Source: Methanobrevibacter sp.
GTDB taxonomy: Archaea > Methanobacteriota > Methanobacteria > Methanobacteriales > Methanobacteriaceae
Reading direction: 5' to 3'
Assembly (NCBI GenBank): GCA_017434525.1
Contig: JAFRFD010000160.1
Coordinates: forward strand, 1 to 46,388
Length of the DNA stretch: 46,388 bases
Each line of letters begins with the position of its first letter. Position 1 is the stretch's first letter. The position numbers and the translations under genes were made by a program. The notes under the pieces are model-generated. The model worked only from the letters and a program-made list of their open reading frames with translations, had not been told where the DNA came from and made no database searches. Below are positions 8,178 through 16,200 of the stretch, piece after piece.

Positions 8178-8807
8178 ATGAATACTAAAGAGAAAATATT
8201 TGATGTATCACTAGATTTATTTTCAAAAAAAGGATATGACTCAGTTTCACTAAATGAAATAGCAGAAAGAGTTGGGATAAAAAAAAGCTCAATATATAGT
8301 CATTACTCATCCAAGGAAGCAATATTGATGGATATATTTGATCATCTAACAAACCTTTTTGAATATGATGAATTGCTTAACAGCAAAGAGCTTTTGTTGA
8401 GAGAGGATAATGAAATATTGATTGAAAATCCGGAGCTATTCTATCATATGGGCTCAGAAGCCATAAAGACAATGTTTTCACAAGAAAGAAACCTTAAAAT
8501 CTGGAAACTGATATTCATACAAATGCACTATAATGAAAAAATCAGGCTATTTTTCCAGGATGAGATACTCGTAAAGCCACTGATATTCTGGAAAGGGTTT
8601 TTCACTATCCTGAAGGATAAAGGAATAATCAAAAAGGATTACAATCCCGAACTATTGGCCAAGGAGTATTACAGTTTTCCTATTTATCTTCTTTTGGAAA
8701 TCACTGCAAAATATGATGACATTCCTGAAAGCTGCCTTGAAGATTTCTTTAGCCAAGCCGAAGAACATGCAAAATTCCTCCTGGATAGCGTGAAGGTGAA
8801 AGAATGA
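8178..8807 (+). CDS. TetR/AcrR-family transcriptional regulator
   Basis: A 209-residue regulator. The N-terminal domain (residues 3-50) is a typical TetR helix-turn-helix: IFDVSLDLFSKKGYDSVSLNEIAERVGIKKSSIYSHYSSKEAIL. The C-terminal ligand domain is diverged. Its last 4 bp overlap the start of the radical SAM gene (ATGA), so the two are translationally coupled. A palindrome over the predicted transcription start suggests it represses its own operon until a ligand, possibly a substrate or product of the radical SAM enzyme, releases it. TetR regulators are less common in archaea than in bacteria, so the pair may have come from gut Firmicutes (inference). Confidence 0.88.
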   Translation: MNTKEKIFDVSLDLFSKKGYDSVSLNEIAERVGIKKSSIYSHYSSKEAILMDIFDHLTNLFEYDELLNSKELLLREDNEILIENPELFYHMGSEAIKTMFSQERNLKIWKLIFIQMHYNEKIRLFFQDEILVKPLIFWKGFFTILKDKGIIKKDYNPELLAKEYYSFPIYLLLEITAKYDDIPESCLEDFFSQAEEHAKFLLDSVKVKE

Positions 8808-9898
8808 ATGCAAATGAATTCAATCTCCAGGAATATCTGGCTGTGGGTGTAGAGCAAATAGTCAAAGATGCGGTGCGCACAACCCTAAAAAATCCAAAGG
8901 AAAGTCTGTATCTGCTAAAATTTTCCAAATATGCCAAAAAGGGCACAGAAATTAGGCAAAAGTATAGCGATATGGGCCAAGACATTCCGGTCTTTTTAAT
9001 TGCAAGCATTACAAGCAGCTGCAACCTTCATTGTACCGGATGTTACTCAAGGGCAAATCATGCATGCAATGATGAAAAGCCATTGGACCAGCTAACTGGC
9101 GATGAATGGGATGATATATTCGGGCAGGCAAAGAAAATTGGAATAAATTTCATTGTCCTTGCCGGTGGAGAGCCAATGATTAGGGAGGACGTCATAATAA
9201 ATGCAAGTAAACATCCTGAAATTCTCTTTCCAATATTTACAAACGGCACCATGTTGAACGATAGCTATATGAAACTGCTTTATGATAACAGAAACCTGGT
9301 TCCTATACTTTCCATTGAAGGGGATGAGAATGTAACTGACTCTCGAAGAGGAAAAGGAGTATATAAGCAGTTGATTAATTCAATGAATGTGATGAGGAAA
9401 AAGAACATAATTTTTGGAGCATCACTAACCTTTACTAAAGGAAATCTGACCAATCTAATTTCCAACGAATATATCAATCAGCTGCATGATTTGGGATGCA
9501 AAGTGATATTCTATATTGAATATGTTCCAATGAATGAAAATACGATTGGTTTGGCTCCAAGCGATGCTGAAAGGCAGTTATTGTCAAATGAACTTGACCG
9601 TTTGCGAAAAGAGTATCCTGACATGCTGTTCATGTCATTTCCGGGAGATGAAAAGGAATCAGGAGGATGTTTGGCTGCAGGTAGGGGATTTTTCCATATC
9701 AATTCCCATGGAGGTGCCGAACCTTGTCCCGCTTCCCCATATTCAGACATTAATGTTAGAGACACTTCCCTTATTGAAGCTCTGAATTCTAATCTCTTCA
9801 AATCTCTTAGGGATGGTGGAATTCTGATGGATGATCATGAAGGTGGTTGCGTACTGTTTGAACACAAGGATGAAGTGGAAAGGTTATTGGAAAAGTGA
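8804..9898 (+). CDS. Radical SAM protein
   Basis: A 364-residue radical SAM enzyme. The 4Fe-4S site is C73, C77 and C80 (CNLHCTGC), followed by VLAGGEPMIRED (GGEP motif) and a standard TIM-barrel core. A C-terminal extension holds further Cys (CLAAGRGFFHIN, then EPCPASPYSD and GGCVLF), which recalls a reduced SPASM or auxiliary-cluster region of peptide-modifying and anaerobic maturase enzymes. An N-terminal helical lead of about 60 residues precedes the barrel. It is cotranscribed with TetR. No precursor-peptide gene is seen nearby, so RiPP maturation is not supported. The reaction is unknown. It converges with a glycosyltransferase gene, overlapping by 15 bp. Confidence 0.85.
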   Translation: MNANEFNLQEYLAVGVEQIVKDAVRTTLKNPKESLYLLKFSKYAKKGTEIRQKYSDMGQDIPVFLIASITSSCNLHCTGCYSRANHACNDEKPLDQLTGDEWDDIFGQAKKIGINFIVLAGGEPMIREDVIINASKHPEILFPIFTNGTMLNDSYMKLLYDNRNLVPILSIEGDENVTDSRRGKGVYKQLINSMNVMRKKNIIFGASLTFTKGNLTNLISNEYINQLHDLGCKVIFYIEYVPMNENTIGLAPSDAERQLLSNELDRLRKEYPDMLFMSFPGDEKESGGCLAAGRGFFHINSHGGAEPCPASPYSDINVRDTSLIEALNSNLFKSLRDGGILMDDHEGGCVLFEHKDEVERLLEK

Positions 9899-11359
9899 TT
9901 TGACCCTGCTTTTGAGGGATTTCTTAATCAGATGGAATTCGTTGTTATCAAAGGTAATATTATAGGTGTTATTTAAAGCTGTGTCATTTTCTGAAGGGAT
10001 ATTGCATGTTTCCTTCAATACTGTGTCATTGAATACATCGATATATTTGTCATCTTCACTATATTCAACAATCAGTTCAAACTTGAAGTCATTGAAGTTC
10101 AATGGAATCTCTAGACGGAAATGATACTTAAACTTCCAGTTGATGCCCAAATATCTTTTTATATAACTTTCTTTCTCAAGATATTGTGCCGAATAGTTTT
10201 CACCGTTATTTAGAACAGCGGTTATGCGAATGGCTTCAGTTTTGCAGTTGCTTGAAAAATATCCGTTCAATACCAAGTTCTTATTTTCTATATCTATTGA
10301 TTTTATGTAGATGTTATGCTTGTGCATTCTATTTATTGCGATATCATTGGATTTCAACCACAATTTATGCTTTTTTGGATTGATTTGGGTGTGGAATTCC
10401 TTGGTTTTCAAAAACACTAAAAACATTTTCACGTCATGATTGTAGTATCTGTGATTCAATATGATGTCAATGTCAATATAACTGAAGATATCATCCAAAC
10501 ACTGCCAAAATTCATTTATCTCCTCTTTTGCATTGAATATATCGTCAAAGTAAGGAGATTTTATGATTCCACCAATGTCCAACAGGATTAAATATTGAAT
10601 ATATGGTGTGACAAATCCTTTTTTTTCAATGCATTCATTGATTATGTTTTTATAGTACAGCCTCATTTTTTCTGTAAAGAATCTTTTGGATGTTTTTGCG
10701 GTGTCCATGATAGAAGATTCGTCCTGACGTTTTCGGTAATGGTAACATGTTGAATTTATAACGCCATACCTGTTTAAATCAATCAGTATTCTTGTCAAGA
10801 GTTCCGAATCTGATCCGTTGATGAGACTTGTATTGAATTCATAATCCTTCAATGCATCAAACTCAATGAATGATGATGAGATGTGCAATTGGGGATAGTC
10901 ATATTTTTCATCCAAATCAATTATTCCCTCATTTTCAAACTTATAGTTGAGGTAATGGTCACCTTCCCTTTTATCAAAGAACTTTAGGGGAATTGATGCG
11001 ACTTTAACGTCCGGGTGCTTTTTGAAGAATTCTTCAACGGCCGTCAGTGTATTTGGTGACAGTTTATCGTCACTGTCCATGAAATTGACGTGTTTTCCCT
11101 CCACATGTTTCAGGCCCAAGTTACGGGCACTTGCGACTCCCCCATTTTTCTTTGTTAAAACAAGTATGTTGTTCGGATATTTATTCCCATATCCTATGGC
11201 AATATCCCTGGATTTGTCAGTACTTCCATCATCTACAAGAATAAGCTGGACATTATCCTCAAATCCTATATCCTGACTTATCACCGATTCAATGGATTCC
11301 TCAAGATATCTTTCACTATTGTATATTGCCGTAATTATGGAAAACTTAAAATCTTTCAT
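9884..11359 (-). CDS. Family 2 glycosyltransferase with a C-terminal extension
   Basis: A 491-residue protein. The first 230 residues are a GT-A family 2 domain: SIITAIYNSERYLEESIESV, the DDGSTDKS nucleotide-binding motif, GGVASARNLGL, and the DSDD metal-binding motif. The second half (about 230-491) is not a recognised domain; it has a helical part and then a beta-rich tail. It probably adds sugars to a surface polysaccharide or glycoprotein on the cytoplasmic face. AGGT precedes the ATG. It converges with the radical SAM gene and sits apart from the other glycosyltransferases at 24-34 kb. Acceptor and donor sugar are unknown. Confidence 0.85.
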   Translation of the reverse strand: MKDFKFSIITAIYNSERYLEESIESVISQDIGFEDNVQLILVDDGSTDKSRDIAIGYGNKYPNNILVLTKKNGGVASARNLGLKHVEGKHVNFMDSDDKLSPNTLTAVEEFFKKHPDVKVASIPLKFFDKREGDHYLNYKFENEGIIDLDEKYDYPQLHISSSFIEFDALKDYEFNTSLINGSDSELLTRILIDLNRYGVINSTCYHYRKRQDESSIMDTAKTSKRFFTEKMRLYYKNIINECIEKKGFVTPYIQYLILLDIGGIIKSPYFDDIFNAKEEINEFWQCLDDIFSYIDIDIILNHRYYNHDVKMFLVFLKTKEFHTQINPKKHKLWLKSNDIAINRMHKHNIYIKSIDIENKNLVLNGYFSSNCKTEAIRITAVLNNGENYSAQYLEKESYIKRYLGINWKFKYHFRLEIPLNFNDFKFELIVEYSEDDKYIDVFNDTVLKETCNIPSENDTALNNTYNITFDNNEFHLIKKSLKSRVKSLFQ

Positions 11360-11422
11360 TGTTTTTAACCTACTTAAAACAATATTTAGAGAATGATTGA
11401 CCCTACAATATAGTTAATTCAA

Positions 11423-12142
11423 TCAAATGGGTAAACTATCAATACCTTTAACCATATCTCTTGCGATTTGTTCTTTTTGGTTTTGAGTGTACTTTTGAGG
11501 GGCTTCAACTAAAAACACAGTATGGTTCTTTTCTGCAAGAGGCATGCTTACCCATTGTAGTGAAGTGCCGCTCTTGAAGGTATATACAGGGAAATTCAGA
11601 CAATCACCAATAGCATTGGCATATTTCACTGTTGTTGCGGATTTGTTGTCTAAGATACCAACATATTTCTGTTTTTCCCAATAGTCTTCCATTTCATGAA
11701 CATCAACGATGACATAAGGGTCATATTGATCAATGTCCGGAACGACATAATCGTATGCAAGCAGTTCCCCCATATGCCTATTGGTGTTGTAATCGCCGGT
11801 ATCCATTCCGCTATCATTGAAATTGAGTTTGATGAAGTATACTATGAACTTTCGGTTAAGGCTGTTGTCTTTGGTAAAGTTCATTATCGCATCGTATGTA
11901 GCGTTATGCATTCCGCTTTCAAGACTGTGAACTCCCAATATCACTACTGCAGTATCACTGGAAAAGCTGTTGCCGCATTCAATCTTATAAACGGTACCGT
12001 TGGAGTTGTTTCCGATTACTGTTGCATATTCTTCCAAATTTTGAGTGTCATGTTGTTGTGTAAATGTTGCAATTGCCACGGCAATAAAAAGCAGTATTAC
12101 TATGGCAAGCAAAATCTTAACTATCCTTTTCATTTTAATCAT
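11423..12142 (-). CDS. Membrane-anchored M14-type metallocarboxypeptidase-like protein (third copy)
   Basis: A 239-residue protein with an N-terminal membrane helix (residues 7-27) and an extracellular domain related to the tandem pair at 2878 and 3638. The proposed metal site is preserved although the sequence is otherwise diverged: H72-x-x-E75 in GVHSLESGMH, NR at 121-122 like the substrate-binding Asn-Arg of M14 enzymes, H149 in VIVDVHEME and E213 in VFLVEAP. Retention of these positions in a divergent copy supports a real enzyme. The start could be Met 1 or Met 4. Role as for the pair: extracellular peptide or amide cleavage, possibly in the wall (inference). Confidence 0.65.
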   Translation of the reverse strand: MIKMKRIVKILLAIVILLFIAVAIATFTQQHDTQNLEEYATVIGNNSNGTVYKIECGNSFSSDTAVVILGVHSLESGMHNATYDAIMNFTKDNSLNRKFIVYFIKLNFNDSGMDTGDYNTNRHMGELLAYDYVVPDIDQYDPYVIVDVHEMEDYWEKQKYVGILDNKSATTVKYANAIGDCLNFPVYTFKSGTSLQWVSMPLAEKNHTVFLVEAPQKYTQNQKEQIARDMVKGIDSLPI

Positions 12143-12257
12143 TTTTATTTTTATAATTGAGAGTATTTATAATAATCTAAAGTTTGTACCAGTTCCGGTT
12201 TTGATATATTGATTGGAAAAGATTCATTTCTGTCTCTATGGAATATTCTAGAAAATA

Positions 12258-12303
12258 CTTAAATAAAAAATAAGAAAATTCTTAAATAAAAAATAAGAAA
12301 AAT
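12258..12303. repeat. Tandem 23-bp repeat, two copies plus a partial third
   Basis: The unit begins CTTAAATAAAAAATAAGAAA and is repeated at 12281 with period 23; a degenerate third start follows at 12305. Each junction also forms a TTCTTA/TAAGAA dyad. It lies in the spacer upstream of the recombinase and could be a protein-binding array or a recombination-site relic. Confidence 0.6.
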
Positions 12304-12319
12304 ACTTAATAAAACTAGA

Positions 12320-12369
12320 ATTGTCTAAATAGTTTAGGATATTCCTAAACCATCACCTTTTTAGACAAT
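12320..12369. repeat. Nested inverted repeat
   Basis: Outer arms ATTGTCTAAA (12320-12329) and TTTAGACAAT (12360-12369) are perfect 10-bp complements. They enclose a second perfect stem, GTTTAGGA (12332-12339) and TCCTAAAC (12343-12350), with a 3-base loop. Both stems can form together. It may be an RNA structure, a cruciform or a recombinase core site; no gene overlaps it. Confidence 0.7.
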
Positions 12370-12477
12370 AATAACTTACAGTTTAAAGGAAGGTTTTACC
12401 CTTCTCGAATATTAAATATATTCGTGTTAATTCTTATATCTTTTAAGACATATAAATCTTTTGTAATTTCATATTTA

Positions 12478-12711
12478 ATGAAAGTAAGGGAGAATTATGG
12501 AACTTCCGAGGGTGAACTCTTATACGTCAAGAACCTTACTTTCGCGTTCAACAACTTGTATTCAAAGGGTTACATCGACAAATCTATAATGCAAACAATA
12601 AGTGTTAACACACTTAAAAGTAATGCAACATACTTTATCATTGGCAACCCTCCTAAGATGAAAAAATTTTTTAAAATTTTTATCCATCCTGTAAGTTATT
12701 TTTTAAGTTAA
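12478..12711 (+). CDS. Doubtful small hypothetical protein (77 aa)
   Basis: A frame starting MKVRENYGTSEGELL. ACATATAAATC about 28 bp before the ATG could be a TATA box, which would make it a leaderless message; an alternative GTG start lies at 12424. The first 55 residues have codon use that looks coding (AAC, TAC, ATC and GGT are common), while the end becomes A+T-rich and hydrophobic. No domain is recognised. It could be the remains of a longer gene within the repeat-rich spacer. Confidence 0.35.
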   Translation: MKVRENYGTSEGELLYVKNLTFAFNNLYSKGYIDKSIMQTISVNTLKSNATYFIIGNPPKMKKFFKIFIHPVSYFLS

Positions 12712-13014
12712 AAGATTTCTATTACCTTTAACAATATAGTATTACTAATATTTAAATTTTTATTACTATTTTTCATGATAAGAATTATTAGAATTTTCTT
12801 GTGAAAAATTGAAATAAATTTTTGTTACTAACTTGAATTTTTTTATTACCAATCCAAAAATTAACGAAATCACCATATTTCAACCACTTGATGTAGGTGT
12901 CTTACTGCACTTTCTAAACTTCCCAAAGAAACTCCAAATTATCCAAATTTTATATATAAAGAGAACGTATATTTTATGTAATAATATACAGTTAAAATGA
13001 AAAGATACGAAGTC

Positions 13015-13022
13015 TTTATATA
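13015..13022 (+). promoter_or_regulatory. TATA box of the recombinase gene
   Basis: TTTATATA, with the transcription start expected near 13045, gives a leader of about 35 nt that contains GGAGG before the ATG. A small dyad TATACT/AGTATA (13019-13042) lies between the box and the predicted start and could be an operator. Confidence 0.5.
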
Positions 13023-13082
13023 CTAAAAAAATAAATAGTATAACAAGGGTTTGAGTAAAGAAATTTAGGAGGCGAAAAGCTT

Positions 13083-14165
13083 ATGATTGAAGTCGATGAG
13101 CTGACAGACTACCTAGATGATTACTTAGAAGAAAAGCAAGAAGTAAAAAACTTAACTGAGGAAACCATCAAAAAACAAACATTCAATATATCCAAATTCA
13201 TAGAATACCTTGAATCTGAAGGAGTGGACGAATTAAACAGTGACAACGTTAAAAAACAATTGAGACATTATCGTAGGCACTGTTTAAAACAACGTGGAAA
13301 CAAGAGAACAACCGTTAAAACATATATGATGAACATTCTGGAATTCATCAACTCCGAAGATGTGCAGGAGGAAATCCAGCATGATCCAATCAAAATGAAG
13401 GATATCATTGAAGTTAAAGCGGAAGATCCTGAAACCGCTAAAAAAAGAATTGAAAAAATCTCTTTAACTTGGCAACAAAGCGATTTCTTTTTAGATACAA
13501 TCCATCAAAGTGGAAATTCAAGAGATTATGCGATTTGCAGAACATTCATTGATTCCGGCATGAGGCTAAAGGAACTTGTCTTATTAAACAAGGATGATAT
13601 TCAAGTGCCTCTCGATGAAAACGGCTTTTATATGCTTCCAAGTGACACTAATGAGTTCATTGATGTTAATCTAAGGGCAGAAACCACAAAAGGTGAATTG
13701 AAGGACAGAACCACTTTCATTACTTTCGATACACTTGTCAGCCTGAATGACATGATGATGGACCGCATCACAAAGCTTAGGAAAAACACCCATGACGTTT
13801 ATAGGCCTGTAATTCAAAGAAACAAGGCGGCTGAAGAGGCTACACGTGAAGAGTTATTCACCAATATCAAAGGCAACAGAATAGGAAAGCGTGGAGTTCA
13901 GGATATCGTAAAGAAATACGCTCATGAATGTGACAGAAGAATTGAAAGAGAAGGGATAGATTGTCCTGTAAACTACGGCAAAAATGTCAGCGTTCACATC
14001 CTAAGACACACAGCACTGTCCCATTATGCCGAAATACTTACTGTTGCTGAGGTACAGTCAATTGCGGGACATTCAAACTCACAGACAACAGACAAGTACA
14101 TCCACATTGACCGTGAGCAAATGAAACAAAAACTAAGGCTGAATTCCCAAAGATTTAACAGTTAA
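13083..14165 (+). CDS. Tyrosine recombinase/integrase (XerC/D-like)
   Basis: A 360-residue site-specific recombinase. The N-terminal SAM-like core-binding domain spans about residues 5-95. The catalytic domain shows the full set: R161 in SGMRLKEL, H305 and R308 in HILRHTALSHYA, H330 in AGHSNSQTT, and the nucleophile Y339 in DKYIHID. An insertion of about 40 residues (180-220) makes it longer than archaeal XerA. A strong ribosome site (AGGAGG) precedes the ATG. It stands alone with no phage or conjugation genes nearby, between a repeat-rich spacer and two surface-protein genes. It could serve DNA inversion, a decayed integrative element, or chromosome resolution. Confidence 0.9.
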   Translation: MIEVDELTDYLDDYLEEKQEVKNLTEETIKKQTFNISKFIEYLESEGVDELNSDNVKKQLRHYRRHCLKQRGNKRTTVKTYMMNILEFINSEDVQEEIQHDPIKMKDIIEVKAEDPETAKKRIEKISLTWQQSDFFLDTIHQSGNSRDYAICRTFIDSGMRLKELVLLNKDDIQVPLDENGFYMLPSDTNEFIDVNLRAETTKGELKDRTTFITFDTLVSLNDMMMDRITKLRKNTHDVYRPVIQRNKAAEEATREELFTNIKGNRIGKRGVQDIVKKYAHECDRRIEREGIDCPVNYGKNVSVHILRHTALSHYAEILTVAEVQSIAGHSNSQTTDKYIHIDREQMKQKLRLNSQRFNS

Positions 14166-14236
14166 TGGGAGTGGAAATAATTTTAAATATCATATACTCC
14201 AATATATTCATGTAAAATGTAATTTTATTGGTTTAT

Positions 14237-15232
14237 ATGAATTTTAATAAGAAAATTTTTGTATTGATAATATTTTTATGTGCTGTTTTATTATTTGGGA
14301 CATATTCTGCATTTATACATGATAATGCTGTTGCAGATTCCCCAAATACCAATGAAACCGACATGATTGGCTGCTGTTCCATCATCTGGCAAGTGGATGA
14401 AAATGAAACCGTGATGTCTTATCGAAGGGATAGCGATTTGGATGCTGATATTCACATAGAAAATGTAGATTGGCATGGACACAACGTTATTAAGCAATAT
14501 AAGACAGACAATAACTATTTCTGCCATGTAATCGTCACAAGCGACGGTTGGGTAATCGGTTTGGGCGGTACAGATGACGGCATTGACAATCAGATAGCGG
14601 AAAATATTACTGCAGATATGATCAATGACAACAATACCATTTCCGAATCTGAATTGAAGAAAATTCAAGAACTTAAAGAGCCTTATGGTAAAGGACATGT
14701 TGTCATTAAAGCTCCTAATGGAAATTACGGTTTTGCAACTGTCGATAAACTAAAAACAGGAACACTGGCTCCCGGTGAGTACATTTCCATTCCAAATGAT
14801 TATCAGTATTCCAGAAGAGACAATATAACCGTTGGCGTGCAGGATGACATCAAGCAGATGAATAATCTCTCCAGGTCTGATTTGTATGGCCTCGACAGGC
14901 GTGAAATAATTGCATATGATATCCAGCTGGGAGAAAATAACAATACAACCAGTATCTACGCCTCAAATGAGGACGGTGGCCTTGTAGGTGTAGACAATTC
15001 AATTTATATTGATGACATTTACGTCAATGATGCTCTCATTAAGGGAGAAGAGATTCCTTTGGCTCCGGATTACATCAAAATAGGTTCCGTAACCTTTGAA
15101 AATGAAAACAGCTCATCGTTCATCAGGCTTTTCACACTGATTATTCTGGTGGTCTTTTCAGTATTCGTTGCAGTATTGGCATTTGTAATCTACAGGTTTG
15201 TAAGATTTATTAAATTTAAAATTCGTCGCTGA
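14237..15232 (+). CDS. Membrane-anchored surface protein with GCCS motif
   Basis: A 331-residue protein with an N-terminal hydrophobic signal or anchor (residues 5-22), a large extracellular domain and a C-terminal membrane helix (about 295-320) ending in a basic tail (RFIKFKIRR). The domain begins with DMIGCCSIIWQ followed by an MSYRRD segment, and later GHVVIKAPNGNYGFAT. This order recalls Ntn-hydrolases of the C45 acyltransferase type (CxS nucleophile followed by an RNxD-like motif), but that link is weak. A paralogue lies at 16201. The frame opens at a TTG nine bases earlier; ATG at 14237 matches the paralogue's N-terminus better. Function unknown. Confidence 0.7.
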   Translation: MNFNKKIFVLIIFLCAVLLFGTYSAFIHDNAVADSPNTNETDMIGCCSIIWQVDENETVMSYRRDSDLDADIHIENVDWHGHNVIKQYKTDNNYFCHVIVTSDGWVIGLGGTDDGIDNQIAENITADMINDNNTISESELKKIQELKEPYGKGHVVIKAPNGNYGFATVDKLKTGTLAPGEYISIPNDYQYSRRDNITVGVQDDIKQMNNLSRSDLYGLDRREIIAYDIQLGENNNTTSIYASNEDGGLVGVDNSIYIDDIYVNDALIKGEEIPLAPDYIKIGSVTFENENSSSFIRLFTLIILVVFSVFVAVLAFVIYRFVRFIKFKIRR

Positions 15233-15381
15233 AATTTATTAAATTTCATGAAATTTATAAAAAAACATTAAAAATTGAAGAAAATACTCGATTTCACTAG
15301 CTTGATATATATGGAGTTATTGATATTTACTATTTTCTCAATATTACTTGAGCATTAGTGGTATAATATATACATTACAGA

Positions 15382-15433
15382 TTTCTGTATTTACAGAAAA
15401 TAGATATTAATATATTAATAGTAAATACAGAAA
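15382..15433. repeat. 13-bp perfect inverted repeat around a 16-bp palindrome
   Basis: TTTCTGTATTTAC (15382-15394) and GTAAATACAGAAA (15421-15433) are perfect complements. The 26-bp spacer ends in the perfect palindrome TATTAATATATTAATA (15405-15420). The left arm can instead fold on itself (TTCTGTA/TACAGAA), so two structures compete. It lies in the spacer between the two GCCS-protein genes. Confidence 0.75.
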
Positions 15434-15905
15434 TAAGGATAATACCTAAAGTAGTATAATACTATTATTACTATAATACTTAAATATCTATTATTACTAT
15501 TAATAGGTACAATAGATATTTATATATAATCTCTATTTTTATATATTTATCTATTAATACATAAAGTAGTATTATATACGGAAATACTTTTCCGACTATT
15601 GTAATATCACACTAACACAAATTCCGCAAAAAATAATGATTTTAAGCTAATTTTAACGAAAATACGAATCAATTAAAACTTCTAACGAAATAATTAAAAT
15701 ATATTATATGATTTGAATTAATCAACAATATTTACATCTGTTACAGTTCAAATGGGCTTCTTATTATCCTATAAAATTATAAAATTTATTAATTTTTATA
15801 AAATTCTTGGAAATTATTAATTTTTAGCTTCAACGTTGACGATCTCCAAATTACAAAACATTATTGGATTGACTACTACATATATATGGGCTTAACTAAA
15901 TATAC

Positions 15906-15933
15906 TATTTTCTTTAAATTGCTAAAGAAAATA
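15906..15933. repeat. 11-bp perfect hairpin
   Basis: TATTTTCTTTA and TAAAGAAAATA enclose a 6-base loop. A TATA-like CATATATATGG lies about 20 bp upstream on the plus strand. It could be an operator, the 5' structure of a small RNA, or a recombination site. Confidence 0.65.
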
Positions 15934-16200
15934 TGAAAAATACACTGCAAAAATGTCCACACACGGGCAACATCAACAGGATTGAGATGTCATATCACAA
16001 GTATTTTTGAATTACTGCCTTGAAAAAATATTCCATTTCTCATAATTCAAGAATTATAAAATTATTTTGTCAAATATTGTTTCATTATTACAAATATTCC
16101 TAAATAATCGATTTTTATAAGTATATTTAAATATCAATTATGAACATATATATTATATTGATACTTATTATTAATTTAAAAAAATATTAACGAGGATTTT

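Larger units (their letters stand above)
12143..13082. other. Long A+T-rich intergenic region before the recombinase gene
   Basis: About 940 bp between the third M14-like gene and the recombinase. It holds a 23-bp tandem repeat (12258-12303), a nested inverted repeat (12320-12369), a further 7-bp dyad CGAATAT/ATATTCG (12406-12424), a doubtful small frame (12478-12711) and two TATA-like elements (TTTTATATATAAAG near 12946 and TTTATATA at 13015). The remainder, 12712-12940, shows nothing identifiable. Confidence 0.6.
15233..16200. other. Nearly 1 kb of repeat-dense A+T-rich intergenic DNA
   Basis: No credible gene. From 15380 to 15560 the DNA is packed with dyads and direct repeats: TAAAGTAGTAT occurs near 15448 and 15562, CTATTATTACTAT occurs near 15472 and 15488, and TATCTATT/AATAGATA form a dyad at 15485-15518. 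A compact hairpin lies at 15906-15933. The stretch about 15940-16015 is clearly richer in G+C than its surroundings and might hold a short RNA, but no structure or start could be fixed. Confidence 0.6.

Noticed and set aside
8804..9898. Possible RiPP cluster around the radical SAM gene
   Set aside because: No small precursor gene, peptidase or transporter is next to it; the neighbours are TetR and a convergent glycosyltransferase.
12258..12303. Possible CRISPR repeat
   Set aside because: The 23-bp units are directly joined without spacers, and no cas gene is present in the window.
15940..16015. G+C-richer island that might be a small RNA
   Set aside because: Only weak pairing (ACATC/GATGT) and no promoter or terminator could be placed, so it is mentioned only within the intergenic entry.
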